A stretch of 48,525 nucleotides of DNA from Paraburkholderia sp. SG-MS1 (GTDB lineage: Bacteria; Pseudomonadota; Gammaproteobacteria; Burkholderiales; Burkholderiaceae): positions 1-48,525 of the forward strand of contig NZ_NPIH01000217.1 in assembly GCF_012275575.1 (NCBI RefSeq), given 5' to 3'. Both the position numbers and the translations under genes were made by a program. The notes under the pieces were generated by a model. That model searched no databases, was not told the DNA's origin, and saw nothing but the letters and a program-made list of their open reading frames with translations. This document shows, one piece after another, positions 1 through 8,386 of this stretch; position 1 is the stretch's first letter, and every line of letters begins with the position of its first letter.

Positions 1-778
1 TGCCGATGTCCTTATAGATCGACGCGCGGCTCGGATCACCCTCGAAGGTCTCGCGCCAGCGGCTGCGGAAAGCGGTGCGAGCGGCTTCGTCGAACGGGAA
101 TTCGCGGCCTGGCAGCAAGCGCACGTCCTTGACCGGATAGAGGCTGCGCTGCGTGTCCGGATCGAACGCGCGGATCGAGTCGACCTGGTCGTCGAACAGG
201 TCGATCCGGTAAGGCAGCGGCGAGCCCATGGGATACAGATCGAGCAGCGAGCCGCGTACGCAGTACTCGCCGGGCCGCACGACCTGGCTCACGTGCTCGT
301 AGCCGGCGAGCGTCAGTTGCGCCTTGAGTTTCGCTTCGTCGAGACGCTCGCCCTGCGAGAAGGAGAACGTATAGGCCGCAAGGAACGACGCGGGCGGCAT
401 CCGGTATAGCGCCGTGGTGGCGGGCACCAGCAGGATGTCGCAACGCCCTTCGCCGAGATCGTGCAGTGTGGCGAGGCGCTCGGAGACGAGGTCCTGATGC
501 GGCGAAAAGGTATCGTAAGGCAGCGTCTCCCAGTCGGGCAGCAGACGCACCCGCGCGTCGGGCGCGAAAAAGCCGATTTCCTGCGACAGACGCTGTGCAT
601 CGACAGCGCTTTCGCACACGACCGCCAGCAGTGGCACCTTCTCGCGCCAGGCGAGATGGTAGCGGGCGATCAGCAGCGCGTCGGAGGAGCCGTGCGTGCC
701 GTCGAAGACGAAACGCTGGCCGGCCTTGACGAGCGCGACGGGGGAGGAGGACTGCGATGATGCGGCGATATCTGGCAT
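1..778 (-). CDS. mfd: Transcription-repair coupling factor Mfd, N-terminal part (truncated by window edge)
   Basis: About 259 codons of the N-terminus are present; the rest lies beyond position 1. Mfd is a cytoplasmic DNA translocase that removes RNA polymerase stalled at lesions and recruits UvrA for nucleotide excision repair. What is visible is the UvrB-like N-terminal module: an opening [11 protein letters not shown], then the characteristic [15 protein letters not shown] stretch about 90 residues in, followed by [10 protein letters not shown] and an [12 protein letters not shown] segment. The helicase and RNA-polymerase-binding domains are outside the window. The ATG at 778-776 is the first start in frame. 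The gene is divergent from ispD, with a 120-bp gap. The N-terminal match is clear; only completeness is unknown. Confidence 0.93.
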   Translation of the reverse strand, partial: MPDIAASSQSSSPVALVKAGQRFVFDGTHGSSDALLIARYHLAWREKVPLLAVVCESAVDAQRLSQEIGFFAPDARVRLLPDWETLPYDTFSPHQDLVSERLATLHDLGEGRCDILLVPATTALYRMPPASFLAAYTFSFSQGERLDEAKLKAQLTLAGYEHVSQVVRPGEYCVRGSLLDLYPMGSPLPYRIDLFDDQVDSIRAFDPDTQRSLYPVKDVRLLPGREFPFDEAARTAFRSRWRETFEGDPSRASIYKDIG

Positions 779-852
779 AGAAGAGAGAAAGCGGCCTCGG
801 GCTCACACGGACGGCCAAGTTTACGCGCCTCGGGGCGTGGATGCGAAGCACC

Positions 853-863
853 TATTATAAAAT
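853..863 (+). promoter_or_regulatory. Candidate -10 region for ispD-ispF
   Basis: An AT-rich TATTATAAAAT lies in the otherwise GC-rich mfd/ispD divergent gap, about 36 bp before the ispD GTG. No convincing -35 hexamer sits 16-18 bp upstream, so this is a weak call based on the -10 alone. Confidence 0.3.
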
Positions 864-898
864 CCGTCCTTTACTTTGACCTCGCGGCATCCGCACTC

Positions 899-1612
899 GT
901 GACTTCCCGTCTATTTGCCCTGATTCCGTGCGCAGGCACCGGCAGCCGTTCCGGCGCCGCGATGCCCAAACAATATCGCACTGTCGCCGGTCGCGACATG
1001 TTGCATTACTCACTCGCCGCGTTCGACGCGTGCAGCGAATTTGCGCAAACTCTGGTCGTGATTGCGCCCGACGACCAGCACTTCGACGCCCGCCGCTTCG
1101 GCGGCTTGCGCTTCGCGGTGCGCCGCTCGGGCGGCGCGTCACGCCAGGCGTCGGTGCTGAACGGCCTGCATGCGCTCGCCGAGTTCGGCGCGCGCGACGA
1201 CGACTGGGTGCTGGTGCACGATGCGGCGCGCCCCGGCATCACGCCGGCGCTGATCCGCACGCTGACCGGCTCGCTGAAAAACGACCCGGTGGGCGGCATC
1301 ATGGCGTTGCCGGTGGCCGATACGTTAAAACGGATCGACGCCGCGTCCGCCGATGGCCGCATCGCCCGCACTGAAGCGCGCGACGGCTTGTGGCAGGCGC
1401 AGACGCCGCAGATGTTCCGCATCGGGATGTTGCGTGAAGCGATCCTGCGCGCGCAGGCCGACGGTCACGACCTCACCGACGAAGCAAGCGCGATCGAATG
1501 GTTCGGACATGCGCCGAAGCTCGTGCAAGGCAGCTTGCGAAACTTCAAGGTGACTTATCCGGAAGATTTCGATCTGGCCGAGGCGATTCTGAGCCGGCCT
1601 GCGGCTTCGTGA
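899..1612 (+). CDS. ispD: 2-C-methyl-D-erythritol 4-phosphate cytidylyltransferase IspD
   Basis: IspD transfers CMP from CTP to methylerythritol phosphate, the third step of the MEP isoprenoid pathway, in the cytoplasm. The 237-residue protein has the nucleotide-binding signature near its N-terminus in slightly variant form ([10 protein letters not shown], residues 9-18, then MPKQY), and the family VHDAARPGI motif about residue 105. Length is normal. The start is GTG at 899; no in-frame ATG lies upstream of the signature. It is followed 42 bp later by ispF, the usual pairing in Burkholderia. IspE, which acts between them, is not in the window. Confidence 0.96.
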   Translation: MTSRLFALIPCAGTGSRSGAAMPKQYRTVAGRDMLHYSLAAFDACSEFAQTLVVIAPDDQHFDARRFGGLRFAVRRSGGASRQASVLNGLHALAEFGARDDDWVLVHDAARPGITPALIRTLTGSLKNDPVGGIMALPVADTLKRIDAASADGRIARTEARDGLWQAQTPQMFRIGMLREAILRAQADGHDLTDEASAIEWFGHAPKLVQGSLRNFKVTYPEDFDLAEAILSRPAAS

Positions 1613-1654
1613 TGAATTTCAATTTTAGCTGGCGGACTTGAGGACTTGACGCAT

Positions 1655-2134
1655 ATGGATTTGAGAATTGGGCAAGGGTACGATGTGCACGCGCTGGTGC
1701 CGGGGCGTCCATTGATTATCGGCGGCGTGACGATTCCTTATGAGCGTGGGCTGCTCGGCCATTCGGATGCCGACGTTCTGCTGCATGCAATCACCGACGC
1801 GCTGTTCGGCGCTGCCGCGCTGGGCGATATCGGCCGCCATTTCTCCGACAGCGACGCGAAGTTCGACGGCGCGGACAGCCGCGTGCTGTTGCGCGAATGC
1901 GTCGCGCGCGTGAAGGCGGCGGGATTTGCGATTGCCAACGTGGATAGCAGCGTGGTCGCTCAGGCGCCGAAGCTGGCGCCTCATATCGAAGGCATGCGCG
2001 TGAACATCGCCGCCGATCTCGGCCTGCCCATCGAGCGGGTCAATGTCAAGGCGAAGACCAACGAGAAGCTCGGCTATCTCGGCAGAGGCGAGGGGATTGA
2101 AGCGCAAGCCGTGGCGCTGCTGGTCAAGAGCTGA
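1655..2134 (+). CDS. ispF: 2-C-methyl-D-erythritol 2,4-cyclodiphosphate synthase IspF
   Basis: IspF cyclises CDP-methylerythritol 2-phosphate to the cyclodiphosphate with release of CMP. The 159-residue protein shows the zinc ligands Asp10 and His12 (GYDVH) and His44 ([10 protein letters not shown]), plus the [15 protein letters not shown]-terminal region that lines the trimer. I chose the ATG at 1655: GAGGA at 1640-1644 is 10 nt upstream of it. An in-frame TTG at 1646 would sit only 1 nt from that site. It is probably co-transcribed with ispD. Confidence 0.96.
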   Translation: MDLRIGQGYDVHALVPGRPLIIGGVTIPYERGLLGHSDADVLLHAITDALFGAAALGDIGRHFSDSDAKFDGADSRVLLRECVARVKAAGFAIANVDSSVVAQAPKLAPHIEGMRVNIAADLGLPIERVNVKAKTNEKLGYLGRGEGIEAQAVALLVKS

Positions 2135-2247
2135 ATCGGGTGAACGGCCTTCGCGCAGGCAGGCGGCCGGACGAACGAAGGCTACGCAGACCCTCCGGTT
2201 ACATGATGCGCGGGTGGCCCATGGCCGCGCAGCGCGCGCTCAACCCG

Positions 2248-2781
2248 CTATTCGCCCTCTGCGCCCCCGGCGGCAATGCACTGCGCAGCCGCGTTGATCA
2301 CCGCCGCAATTCGGCCTACGTCGCGCAATTGCGTGGAACTCATGCCCTCGGCGACCAGCGTATCGAAGTGCGACTTCACGCAAAAATGGCATTTGCCGAT
2401 GATCGACGCCGCCAACGCGTACATCTCGAAACGCCGCTTGTCCACGCCGCCATGCGACGCGTAAGCGTTCATCCGTAACTGCGCCGGTTGCGATTTGATA
2501 TCCGCGCTCTCCGTCATCTCGACGTACGGGTACCAGACGTTGTTCATGCCCATCAGCGCGGCGGCCGTCAGCGCGCCTTGGGTTTCTTCCGGCGACAACA
2601 CGCCGGCATGGCGAATCGCGTCGACGATCACCGTGCTTCTGGCGGCAAATGCCGCCGCCAGCGCGACGCCGACCGCGTCGTTGCCTTCGAGCGACGAGCG
2701 GGCAATCGTCCCGTCGAGGTTCAGCCGGATGTCCTTCGCGTAGTCGGGCACGCGTGCCTTGATCGAAGCCAGGAATTCCAT
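2248..2781 (-). CDS. ahpD: Alkyl hydroperoxide reductase AhpD (carboxymuconolactone decarboxylase fold)
   Basis: AhpD is the thiol-disulfide partner that re-reduces AhpC in the mycobacterial-type peroxidase system. The 177-residue protein carries the complete catalytic array Glu119...Cys131-x-x-Cys134-x3-His138 (KCHFCVKSH), in register with the M. tuberculosis enzyme (Glu118, Cys130, Cys133, His137). The ATG at 2781 is preceded by AGGAGA. The open frame continues upstream into ahpC sequence but is a frame shadow there. It lies directly after ahpC, with a hairpin terminator/attenuator in the gap. This replaces the enteric AhpF arrangement. Confidence 0.93.
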   Translation of the reverse strand: MEFLASIKARVPDYAKDIRLNLDGTIARSSLEGNDAVGVALAAAFAARSTVIVDAIRHAGVLSPEETQGALTAAALMGMNNVWYPYVEMTESADIKSQPAQLRMNAYASHGGVDKRRFEMYALAASIIGKCHFCVKSHFDTLVAEGMSSTQLRDVGRIAAVINAAAQCIAAGGAEGE

Positions 2782-2805
2782 CGCATCTCCTATCGGATTG
2801 TCGAT

Positions 2806-2841
2806 AAAAACCCGCTGCCTCTTCGAGGCTGGCGGGTTTTT
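2806..2841. terminator. Hairpin with A/T flanks between ahpC and ahpD
   Basis: AAAAACCCGC and GCGGGTTTTT pair around an inner GCCT/AGGC stem, so it can terminate transcription on either strand. On the ahpC-ahpD strand it would act as an intercistronic attenuator, reducing ahpD relative to ahpC. Confidence 0.75.
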
Positions 2842-2852
2842 GACGGCACGGC

Positions 2853-3401
2853 TTAAAGCGTTGCACCGCCGACTGCGCGATTGCAAGGACACAGTTCGTC
2901 CGTTTGCAGGCCGTCGAGAAGACGCAGCACTTCTTCCGGATTGCGGCCGACGTTCAGGTTGTTCACTGACACGTGCTGGATCGTATTGTCCGGATCGACG
3001 ATGAACGTGGCGCGCAGCGCGACGCCGGCTTCCTTGTCGCGCACGCCGAGCTGGTCGATCAGTTCGCCCTTCACGTCGCCGAACGAATAGTGGTTCAGCT
3101 TGCTCAGGTCCTTGTGTTCGCGGCGCCATGCCAGTTTCACGAATTCGTTGTCGACGCTGCCACCCATCAACACTGCATCACGCTCTTCGAAATCGCCGGC
3201 GAATTTGCCGAACTCGACGATCTCCGTCGGACACACGAACGTGAAATCTTTCGGGTAAAAATAGATGATTTTCCACTTGCCCGGGAACGACTGCTCCGTG
3301 ATTTCTTCGAACGCCGACGCGCCGTTTTCTTCATGGTGATTGAAGCCCGGCTTGGCGGCGGTGACGGTGAACGCTTCGATTTTATCGCCAACGGTTTTCA
3401 T
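2853..3401 (-). CDS. ahpC: Peroxiredoxin AhpC (mycobacterial-type 2-Cys alkyl hydroperoxide reductase)
   Basis: AhpC reduces organic peroxides, H2O2 and peroxynitrite in the cytoplasm. The 182-residue protein has the peroxidatic cysteine in DFTFVCPTE (Cys57). It has two cysteines near the C-terminus (ELCPCNR, Cys171 and Cys173), the pattern of M. tuberculosis AhpC (61, 174, 176) rather than the single resolving cysteine of E. coli AhpC. That fits the adjacent ahpD as its reductase. The ATG at 3401 has AAGGAG about 8 nt upstream. Expression is probably peroxide-inducible; a partial OxyR-like site lies upstream. Confidence 0.94.
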   Translation of the reverse strand: MKTVGDKIEAFTVTAAKPGFNHHEENGASAFEEITEQSFPGKWKIIYFYPKDFTFVCPTEIVEFGKFAGDFEERDAVLMGGSVDNEFVKLAWRREHKDLSKLNHYSFGDVKGELIDQLGVRDKEAGVALRATFIVDPDNTIQHVSVNNLNVGRNPEEVLRLLDGLQTDELCPCNRAVGGATL

Positions 3402-3468
3402 GCGAGTGCTCCTTCGTGGGTTGGAAAAAAACAGCATGTCGAGGCTAGCAACTCGTTGCAACGAGCGC

Positions 3469-3546
3469 GTTATACCGTCCCACTATATTTCTATAAAAAT
3501 ATGGGCCTAATAGTTTTTTCTACCGATCTGGATAGTTATTATTCAA
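3469..3546 (-). promoter_or_regulatory. Candidate ahpC promoter with partial OxyR-like elements
   Basis: Read toward ahpC, TATAAC (3474-3469) is a plausible -10. A poor -35 (TTTATA, 3497-3492) sits 17 bp away, as expected for an activator-dependent promoter. Just upstream are two ATAG elements (3510-3513 and 3532-3535) exactly 22 bp apart, each followed by a T two bases on. This is the spacing of successive quarter-sites in the OxyR consensus. The CTAT quarter-sites are not conserved, so the assignment is weak. Confidence 0.3.
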
Positions 3547-3586
3547 CGCGTCGACAGCGTTGCAGAGAAGACCGCGCCCGTTCCGT

Positions 3587-4936
3587 TCAGACGCCTTTGG
3601 CGAGCGGAAACTCGATCGTGACTTCGAGGCCGGGCCCGGGCGTGCGATTGCGTAAGCGCAGCGCACCGCGATAGCGGCCCACGAGGCGCTGAACGATCGC
3701 CATGCCGAGGCCCGTGCCGTTGGCCTGGGTGCGCGCCGAATTCACCCGGTAGAACGGCCGGGTGACAAGCGCCAACTGGTCTTCCGGAATGCCGGGGCCT
3801 TCGTCGACCACCGACAGTTCGACCCGCGAATGCGACACCCGCGTCTCCAGAATCACGTGCGGGACGCCGTCGCCGTCGCTCAGGCCGTATTTGCGCGCGT
3901 TCTCCAGCAGATTGCCGACCACGCGCCGCATGTCGGTTTCATCGGCCTCGATCACCGCCGAGGGCGCGAGCCGCGTGATCAGGCGCATGCTGTCCTCGCT
4001 CTGCATGCGCGCAGCCAGTTCGCTGGCGATCACGGACAGGTCGACCGGCTCCGGCACGCGCTGCACCGGGCGCGCGTAATCGAGGAAGCGGCCGATGATC
4101 ATGTCCATCTGCTCGATGTCGTCGACCATCGCGTCTTTCGTGCTCTGGTCCGAGGGGCTCATTTCGGTTTCGAGCCGCAGCCGCGCGAGCGGCGTGCGCA
4201 GATCGTGTGAGATGCCCGCGAGCATCAGCGCGCGATCGGCTTCGAGCTGTTCGAGGTCCTGCACCATCTGGTTGAAACTGCGGTTGGTTTCGGCGGCCAC
4301 GCCCATGCCGCGCTCGGGCAGCGGCTCAGGCGACTGACCCGAGCCGACTTTACGCGCGGCCATCGCGAGCCGGGCGAACGGCCGGTTCACCAGACTCGTG
4401 ATGAAGGCCGCGCCGAACAGCGACAGCGCCAGCGCGAACACGCCCCAGCCGGCCCATTGCAGACCGGTCGCGTTGTCGAGCTGATCGCGGTCGAGCGCGA
4501 CCCAGTAGTCGTCGTCGTCGATCTTGAAGCTGATCCACACGCCGTTGATGTCGTTCACGCTTTGCGCGATGACGGTGTCGTCGCCGAGGCGGCCCCGGAT
4601 GTCGTGTTCGATCAGGCGGTTCAGCGATTCGTCGGGCTGGAGTTTGTATTTGTCGGTAGCTTCGCGCGGGTACACGCGCACCCCTTCATTGCTTTCCAGA
4701 TCCTGCAGCAGCGCGCGCCGCAGATCGGGATCGGAATAGAGGAGTGCGGTGCGCGTGAGCTTGACGATCGCGACGAGCTGCAACGCCACGCGCTGTGCGC
4801 GCGGCTCGCGTTCGATCACGCGGAAGCTCTGGAACCACGCGGCGAGACTGACTGCGATCAACAGTGCGATCAACAGAAAGGTCCGCCAGAAAAGGCCGCC
4901 GAACGCGAGCGTCAGGAGGCGCCGGTCGATCCGCAT
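3587..4936 (-). CDS. envZ: Osmosensor histidine kinase EnvZ
   Basis: This inner-membrane sensor kinase phosphorylates OmpR to control porin and other osmotic or acid-stress genes. The 449-residue protein has transmembrane helices at about 17-36 and 163-184 flanking a periplasmic domain, then a HAMP linker. The phosphoacceptor is His244 (GISHDLRTPL, matching E. coli His243). The ATPase has N box NLLENARKYG (342-351), G1 DEGPGIP (378-384) and G2 GTGLGMAIV (407-415). All catalytic motifs are intact. It starts 44 bp after ompR ends, so the two form an operon. Confidence 0.95.
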   Translation of the reverse strand: MRIDRRLLTLAFGGLFWRTFLLIALLIAVSLAAWFQSFRVIEREPRAQRVALQLVAIVKLTRTALLYSDPDLRRALLQDLESNEGVRVYPREATDKYKLQPDESLNRLIEHDIRGRLGDDTVIAQSVNDINGVWISFKIDDDDYWVALDRDQLDNATGLQWAGWGVFALALSLFGAAFITSLVNRPFARLAMAARKVGSGQSPEPLPERGMGVAAETNRSFNQMVQDLEQLEADRALMLAGISHDLRTPLARLRLETEMSPSDQSTKDAMVDDIEQMDMIIGRFLDYARPVQRVPEPVDLSVIASELAARMQSEDSMRLITRLAPSAVIEADETDMRRVVGNLLENARKYGLSDGDGVPHVILETRVSHSRVELSVVDEGPGIPEDQLALVTRPFYRVNSARTQANGTGLGMAIVQRLVGRYRGALRLRNRTPGPGLEVTIEFPLAKGV

Positions 4937-4980
4937 GGGCCCTTCTTATCTGAAATCAGAGGCAGGAAACTGAAACAAAT

Positions 4981-5715
4981 TCAGGCCGCACCGTCGGGAA
5001 TGAAGACGTAGCCCAGACCCCAGACGGTCTGAATGAAACGCGGGCTGCCCGGATCGGGTTCGATCAGCTTGCGCAGACGTGAGATCTGCACGTCGAGGCT
5101 GCGGTCGAAGACTTCGTATTCACGGCCGCGCGCGAGTTCCATCAGCTTTTCACGCGACAGCGGCTGGCGCGGATGACGCGCGAACACCTTGAGCACCGAG
5201 AACTCGCCCGTGGTCAGGGGAATTTCCTGTCCGGCCTTGGTGAGCGTGCGGGTGGCGAGATTCAGCGCGAACTCGCCGAACTCGAACACTTCGGTCGTTT
5301 CGGACGGCGCGCCCGGCAATTCCGAGGGCGACTGGCGGCGCAGCACCGCGTGAATGCGCGCGACCAGTTCGCGCGGATTGAACGGCTTGGGCAGGTAGTC
5401 GTCAGCGCCCATTTCAAGGCCGACGATACGATCGACGTCTTCACCCTTGGCCGTCAGCATGATGATCGGCGTACGGTCGTTGCTGCCGCGCAGGCGGCGG
5501 CAGATCGACAGGCCGTCTTCGCCGGGCAGCATCAGATCGAGCACCAGCAGATCGAAGCGCTCACGCACCCAGAGCTTGTTCATCGACGGCGCATTCTCGG
5601 CGACGTAGACATTGAAGCCCTGTTCGCCGAGATAGCGGCGCAGCAGATCGCGCAGACGAGGATCGTCATCGACGACGAGGATTTTCGAAGGGTTTTTGGT
5701 TTCCATGGTCGGCAT
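4981..5715 (-). CDS. ompR: Response regulator OmpR
   Basis: OmpR is a DNA-binding response regulator paired with EnvZ. The 244-residue protein has an N-terminal receiver domain with acidic VVDDDPR, phosphoacceptor Asp60 (LLVLDLMLPGEDG) and conserved Lys in LPKPFNP. A winged-helix effector domain follows, with the typical ending VWGLGYVFIPDG. The start could be the ATG at 5715 or at 5706 (METKNPSK, the more familiar N-terminus). Neither has a strong Shine-Dalgarno sequence. It is transcribed away from a small exported protein at 5945. Confidence 0.95.
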   Translation of the reverse strand: MPTMETKNPSKILVVDDDPRLRDLLRRYLGEQGFNVYVAENAPSMNKLWVRERFDLLVLDLMLPGEDGLSICRRLRGSNDRTPIIMLTAKGEDVDRIVGLEMGADDYLPKPFNPRELVARIHAVLRRQSPSELPGAPSETTEVFEFGEFALNLATRTLTKAGQEIPLTTGEFSVLKVFARHPRQPLSREKLMELARGREYEVFDRSLDVQISRLRKLIEPDPGSPRFIQTVWGLGYVFIPDGAA

Positions 5716-5944
5716 CTTAGCGCGATTAGAAAGTGGCGCGCGGTTGCATCGTTTACGGGGTTACAGTCAGTTACAAAATTTACCCGCACTGTGGCACGAC
5801 GTAAAGCTCGGGCAGGTAGACTCCTTTACTCAATGCGGCTGTTCGGTGGATACTTCACTCGACCACAACTCTCGCACCCGGCTCGTTACCGGGGTCTGTA
5901 TACGCATTTGAGGTAGCCGGTTGCCGCGCCACGAAGGGAACAAC

Positions 5945-6274
5945 ATGAAGGGAGGGGTTTGGCCGAATGTGCGCCTGAGCGTCATTGCACTGGCGGTTGC
6001 CGGTACGCTTGCAGGCTCACTGGGACCAACGCTCGCCCATGCCCAGCCTTCCGCCGACAGAGCTGCGAGTGAGCACGCGCCCCGGCCCGGCAACTCGCGG
6101 ACCAGCCGCCGCAATAGCCCGAATGCCGATCGCCCCGCATCAGACATCATGTTGCGCACTGCAGTTCCCCCCGATCTTGATCAGCGTCGTCGCGATGGCC
6201 ACATGACACCCGACGAACGGCGCCTGTTGCGCCAGCACATCGAAGATGCTGTGCGCGAACTCTACAAGCGGTAG
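5945..6274 (+). CDS. Small exported protein of unknown function
   Basis: This 109-residue protein starts with a signal peptide (basic MKGGVWPNVR, hydrophobic VIALAVAGTLAGSL, then AHA-Q as probable cleavage site), so it should be periplasmic or secreted. The middle is low-complexity and rich in Arg, Ser, Pro and Asn. The conserved-looking part is the C-terminus, RDGHMTPDERRLLRQHIEDA followed by VRELYKR, predicted helical; similar MSPEERRxLRR endings occur in other small betaproteobacterial exported proteins. The ATG at 5945 follows GAAGGGA; an in-frame TTG at 5921 is less likely. It is divergent from ompR-envZ, so an envelope-stress link is possible but unproven. Confidence 0.7.
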   Translation: MKGGVWPNVRLSVIALAVAGTLAGSLGPTLAHAQPSADRAASEHAPRPGNSRTSRRNSPNADRPASDIMLRTAVPPDLDQRRRDGHMTPDERRLLRQHIEDAVRELYKR

Positions 6275-7039
6275 CTTTTTGCGTGCCCGCTCGTGGCACT
6301 TAGGTCGCGCAGCTTCGCCGCGTGAAAAATTCTCGTCGTGCTTCCCATCGATCAATGCGCGTCTCCTCGGCTGTTGAACGCAGTGGAGCGATCTGCATGC
6401 GCCTGCGCGACAACGTTCTTTGTGTTCGTCAACCGGGATGACTGCTGAAGCTTCGCCGGGCGGGGAGTAGTCGCGAGCGCCGAGGATCAGCATGTCGAAT
6501 GGCAGCGTGCACGTGCGCCGCATTACGAAACATTACGCGCAGCCTGTGTGTGGGAGCCGACGAACACACTGTGGATGCTGCTCTCAAATAGCCGTTTCAC
6601 GCTGAGTGTCGGGGAAAGCCCGCCTGCATAGCTGAGCAGGCTATTGTGCCGGGATGCCGAGGCGGCTCGATGACACCCGCCCATTCGCAGCGCAAGCTCA
6701 AGTAGGGACTTCGCCCGTAGCGTCAGGCTCATCGGATTGTCGATACTCGAAGTTCGCGGGCGAACAAGGGGTCGTCCACGATGCAGAAACAGCCGTCGTT
6801 GGAACGCATATAGCGAGAACCGGTCAAGGTGGCGTACGCTTCGATGTCGCGAGCCTCGCTCGCGTCTTGCATCACTACGCCCATAGCGAAATCGGGGTTG
6901 CAGATTCAACCGTCGCTGCAGCGCATGGTCTTGCCGCTCACGCGAGTCGGCGCGATCCCGACCCGTTCGACCGCGCGTGCCTCGCTCGACACGTCGACGT
7001 TGACACGATCTGCGCCATACCGATAGAACGAGGGTAACA
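6275..7039. other. Gene-poor stretch with possible decayed coding sequence
   Basis: About 765 bp lie between the small exported protein and the DUF1501 gene with no intact gene that I can support. Short open frames exist on both strands. The best is a minus-strand remnant at 6729-7025, listed separately. The region includes whatever promoter drives the DUF1501 gene, but I see no clear sigma-70 hexamers. Confidence 0.5.
6729..7025 (-). pseudogene. Possible remnant of a two-repeat cysteine-containing protein
   Basis: A minus-strand frame of 98 sense and stop codons reads plausible protein with GC-rich third positions, broken by a TGA at 6908-6906. The parts on either side resemble each other. 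SEARAVERVG...MRCSDG-stop-ICNPDFA before and just after the stop parallels SEARDIEAYA...MRSNDGCFC...DDPLFA further on. This suggests two copies of one domain, with the stop falling where the second copy has Cys. No start codon or ribosome site is evident, and the upstream end runs into the DUF1501 gene on the other strand. I do not recognise the family. Confidence 0.25.
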
Positions 7040-8269
7040 ATGAAACGACGCAGCTTTCTGTCGATCGGCGCAGCCACCGGCGCGACGCTCTGGATGCCGC
7101 GTTCGTTCGGCGCGCAGGCGATGGCGGCTGGCATGTCCCCAAGCCGAGGGTACGACAACCTCCTGATTCTGATCGAGCTGAAAGGCGGCAACGATGGATT
7201 GAACACCGTGATTCCGTTTGCCGATCCCACCTATTACGCGCTGCGCAGAAATATCGGTATCAAGCGCGAGCAGGCGATTCAACTCGACGAGCATACCGCG
7301 CTGCATCCATCGTTGCGGCCGCTGCTTCCGCTTTGGCGCAGCCGGCAGTTGGCCATCGTGCAGGGCGTCGGCTATGCGCAGCCGAACGTCTCGCATTTCC
7401 GATCGACCGAAATCTGGGACACCGCGTCGCGCTCCGACCAGTATCTGCGCGACGGCTGGTTGACACGCGCCTTCGCGCAGACGCCGGTGCCCGCCGGCTT
7501 TGCCGCCGATGGCGTCGTGATCGGCAGCGCCGAAATGGGACCGCTCGCGCACGGCGCACGTGCGCTCTCTCTGGACAATCCGGCACAGTTCGTCGACATG
7601 ACGTGGCCCACGACGCTGGCATCCCCGCAGACGCGTCTTCACAACAATGTCGGCAGCAGCATCCCGAACGCCGCCGATCGCGCCCGCCCCACGCAGCGTC
7701 ATGCGCAATTGAAGACGGTGTTTCCCGGCGGCGCATTCGGTAGTTCGATCAGAGCGGCGATGCAAATGTTCGCCACTCGCGATGCGCCGAAGGACCTCCC
7801 TTTTGCGAACACCGCGCGCGGCTTGACCAGAAGCAGCCCGGGCGTCGCCGTCATCCGCCTGACGCTGAGTGGTTTCGATACGCACCAGAACCAACCGGTT
7901 CAGCAGACCGCGTTGCTCAGGCAACTGGGGGAAGGGGTGTCCGCGATGAAATCGGCGCTCGTCGAACTCGACCGCTGGGACAGCACGCTGGTGATGAGTT
8001 ATGCCGAGTTCGGACGTCGTCCGCGAGAGAATGAGAGCAGGGGCACCGAGCACGGCACCGTCGCACCGCATTTCGTGATGGGCGGACGTGTGCGGGGCGG
8101 CTTGTACGGCATGCCGCCCACCCTCGCGCGGCTTGATGGCAACGGCAATATGCCGCTGGGCGTCGATTTTCGGCAACTCTATGCAACCGTCCTGGGACCC
8201 TGGTGGGGGCTCGATGCATCGGCGATTTTGCAGCAGCGGTTCGAGCCGTTGCCGCTATTGAACGTTTGA
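7040..8269 (+). CDS. DUF1501 family protein, Tat-exported
   Basis: This 409-residue protein opens with a twin-arginine signal (KRRSFLSIGAATGATL, cleavage near FGAQA), so it is likely folded before export to the periplasm. The body matches the DUF1501 family: LIELKGGNDGLNTVIPF near residue 45, LHPSLRPLLPLW, VGYAQPNVSHFRSTEIW, VMSYAEFGRRPRENES and GTEHGTVAPHFVMG. The fold is related to alkaline phosphatase/sulfatase enzymes, but no substrate is known. The ATG follows GAGGGTAAC. DUF1501 genes usually sit beside a DUF1800 gene; none is in the window. Confidence 0.88.
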   Translation: MKRRSFLSIGAATGATLWMPRSFGAQAMAAGMSPSRGYDNLLILIELKGGNDGLNTVIPFADPTYYALRRNIGIKREQAIQLDEHTALHPSLRPLLPLWRSRQLAIVQGVGYAQPNVSHFRSTEIWDTASRSDQYLRDGWLTRAFAQTPVPAGFAADGVVIGSAEMGPLAHGARALSLDNPAQFVDMTWPTTLASPQTRLHNNVGSSIPNAADRARPTQRHAQLKTVFPGGAFGSSIRAAMQMFATRDAPKDLPFANTARGLTRSSPGVAVIRLTLSGFDTHQNQPVQQTALLRQLGEGVSAMKSALVELDRWDSTLVMSYAEFGRRPRENESRGTEHGTVAPHFVMGGRVRGGLYGMPPTLARLDGNGNMPLGVDFRQLYATVLGPWWGLDASAILQQRFEPLPLLNV

Positions 8270-8386
8270 TGGTGAATTGAGCGCGATGGCGATGCTTTCG
8301 ATGACTGATCGCCTCAGCAGCCAGTTGCGCGAAGCGAAGCCAAAACAGCACCGGGCAGCGCACCGTGCTGCGTCGGCCCGTCGCTT

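Noticed and set aside
2782..3129. Apparent N-terminal extension of AhpD into the ahpC region
   Set aside because: The AhpD N-terminus and its AGGAGA site fix the start at 2781. The extension crosses a terminator and is out of frame with ahpC.
6140..6523. Minus-strand 127-codon open frame overlapping the end of the small exported protein gene
   Set aside because: Part is antisense to a better-supported gene. It has no ribosome site and no recognisable motif.
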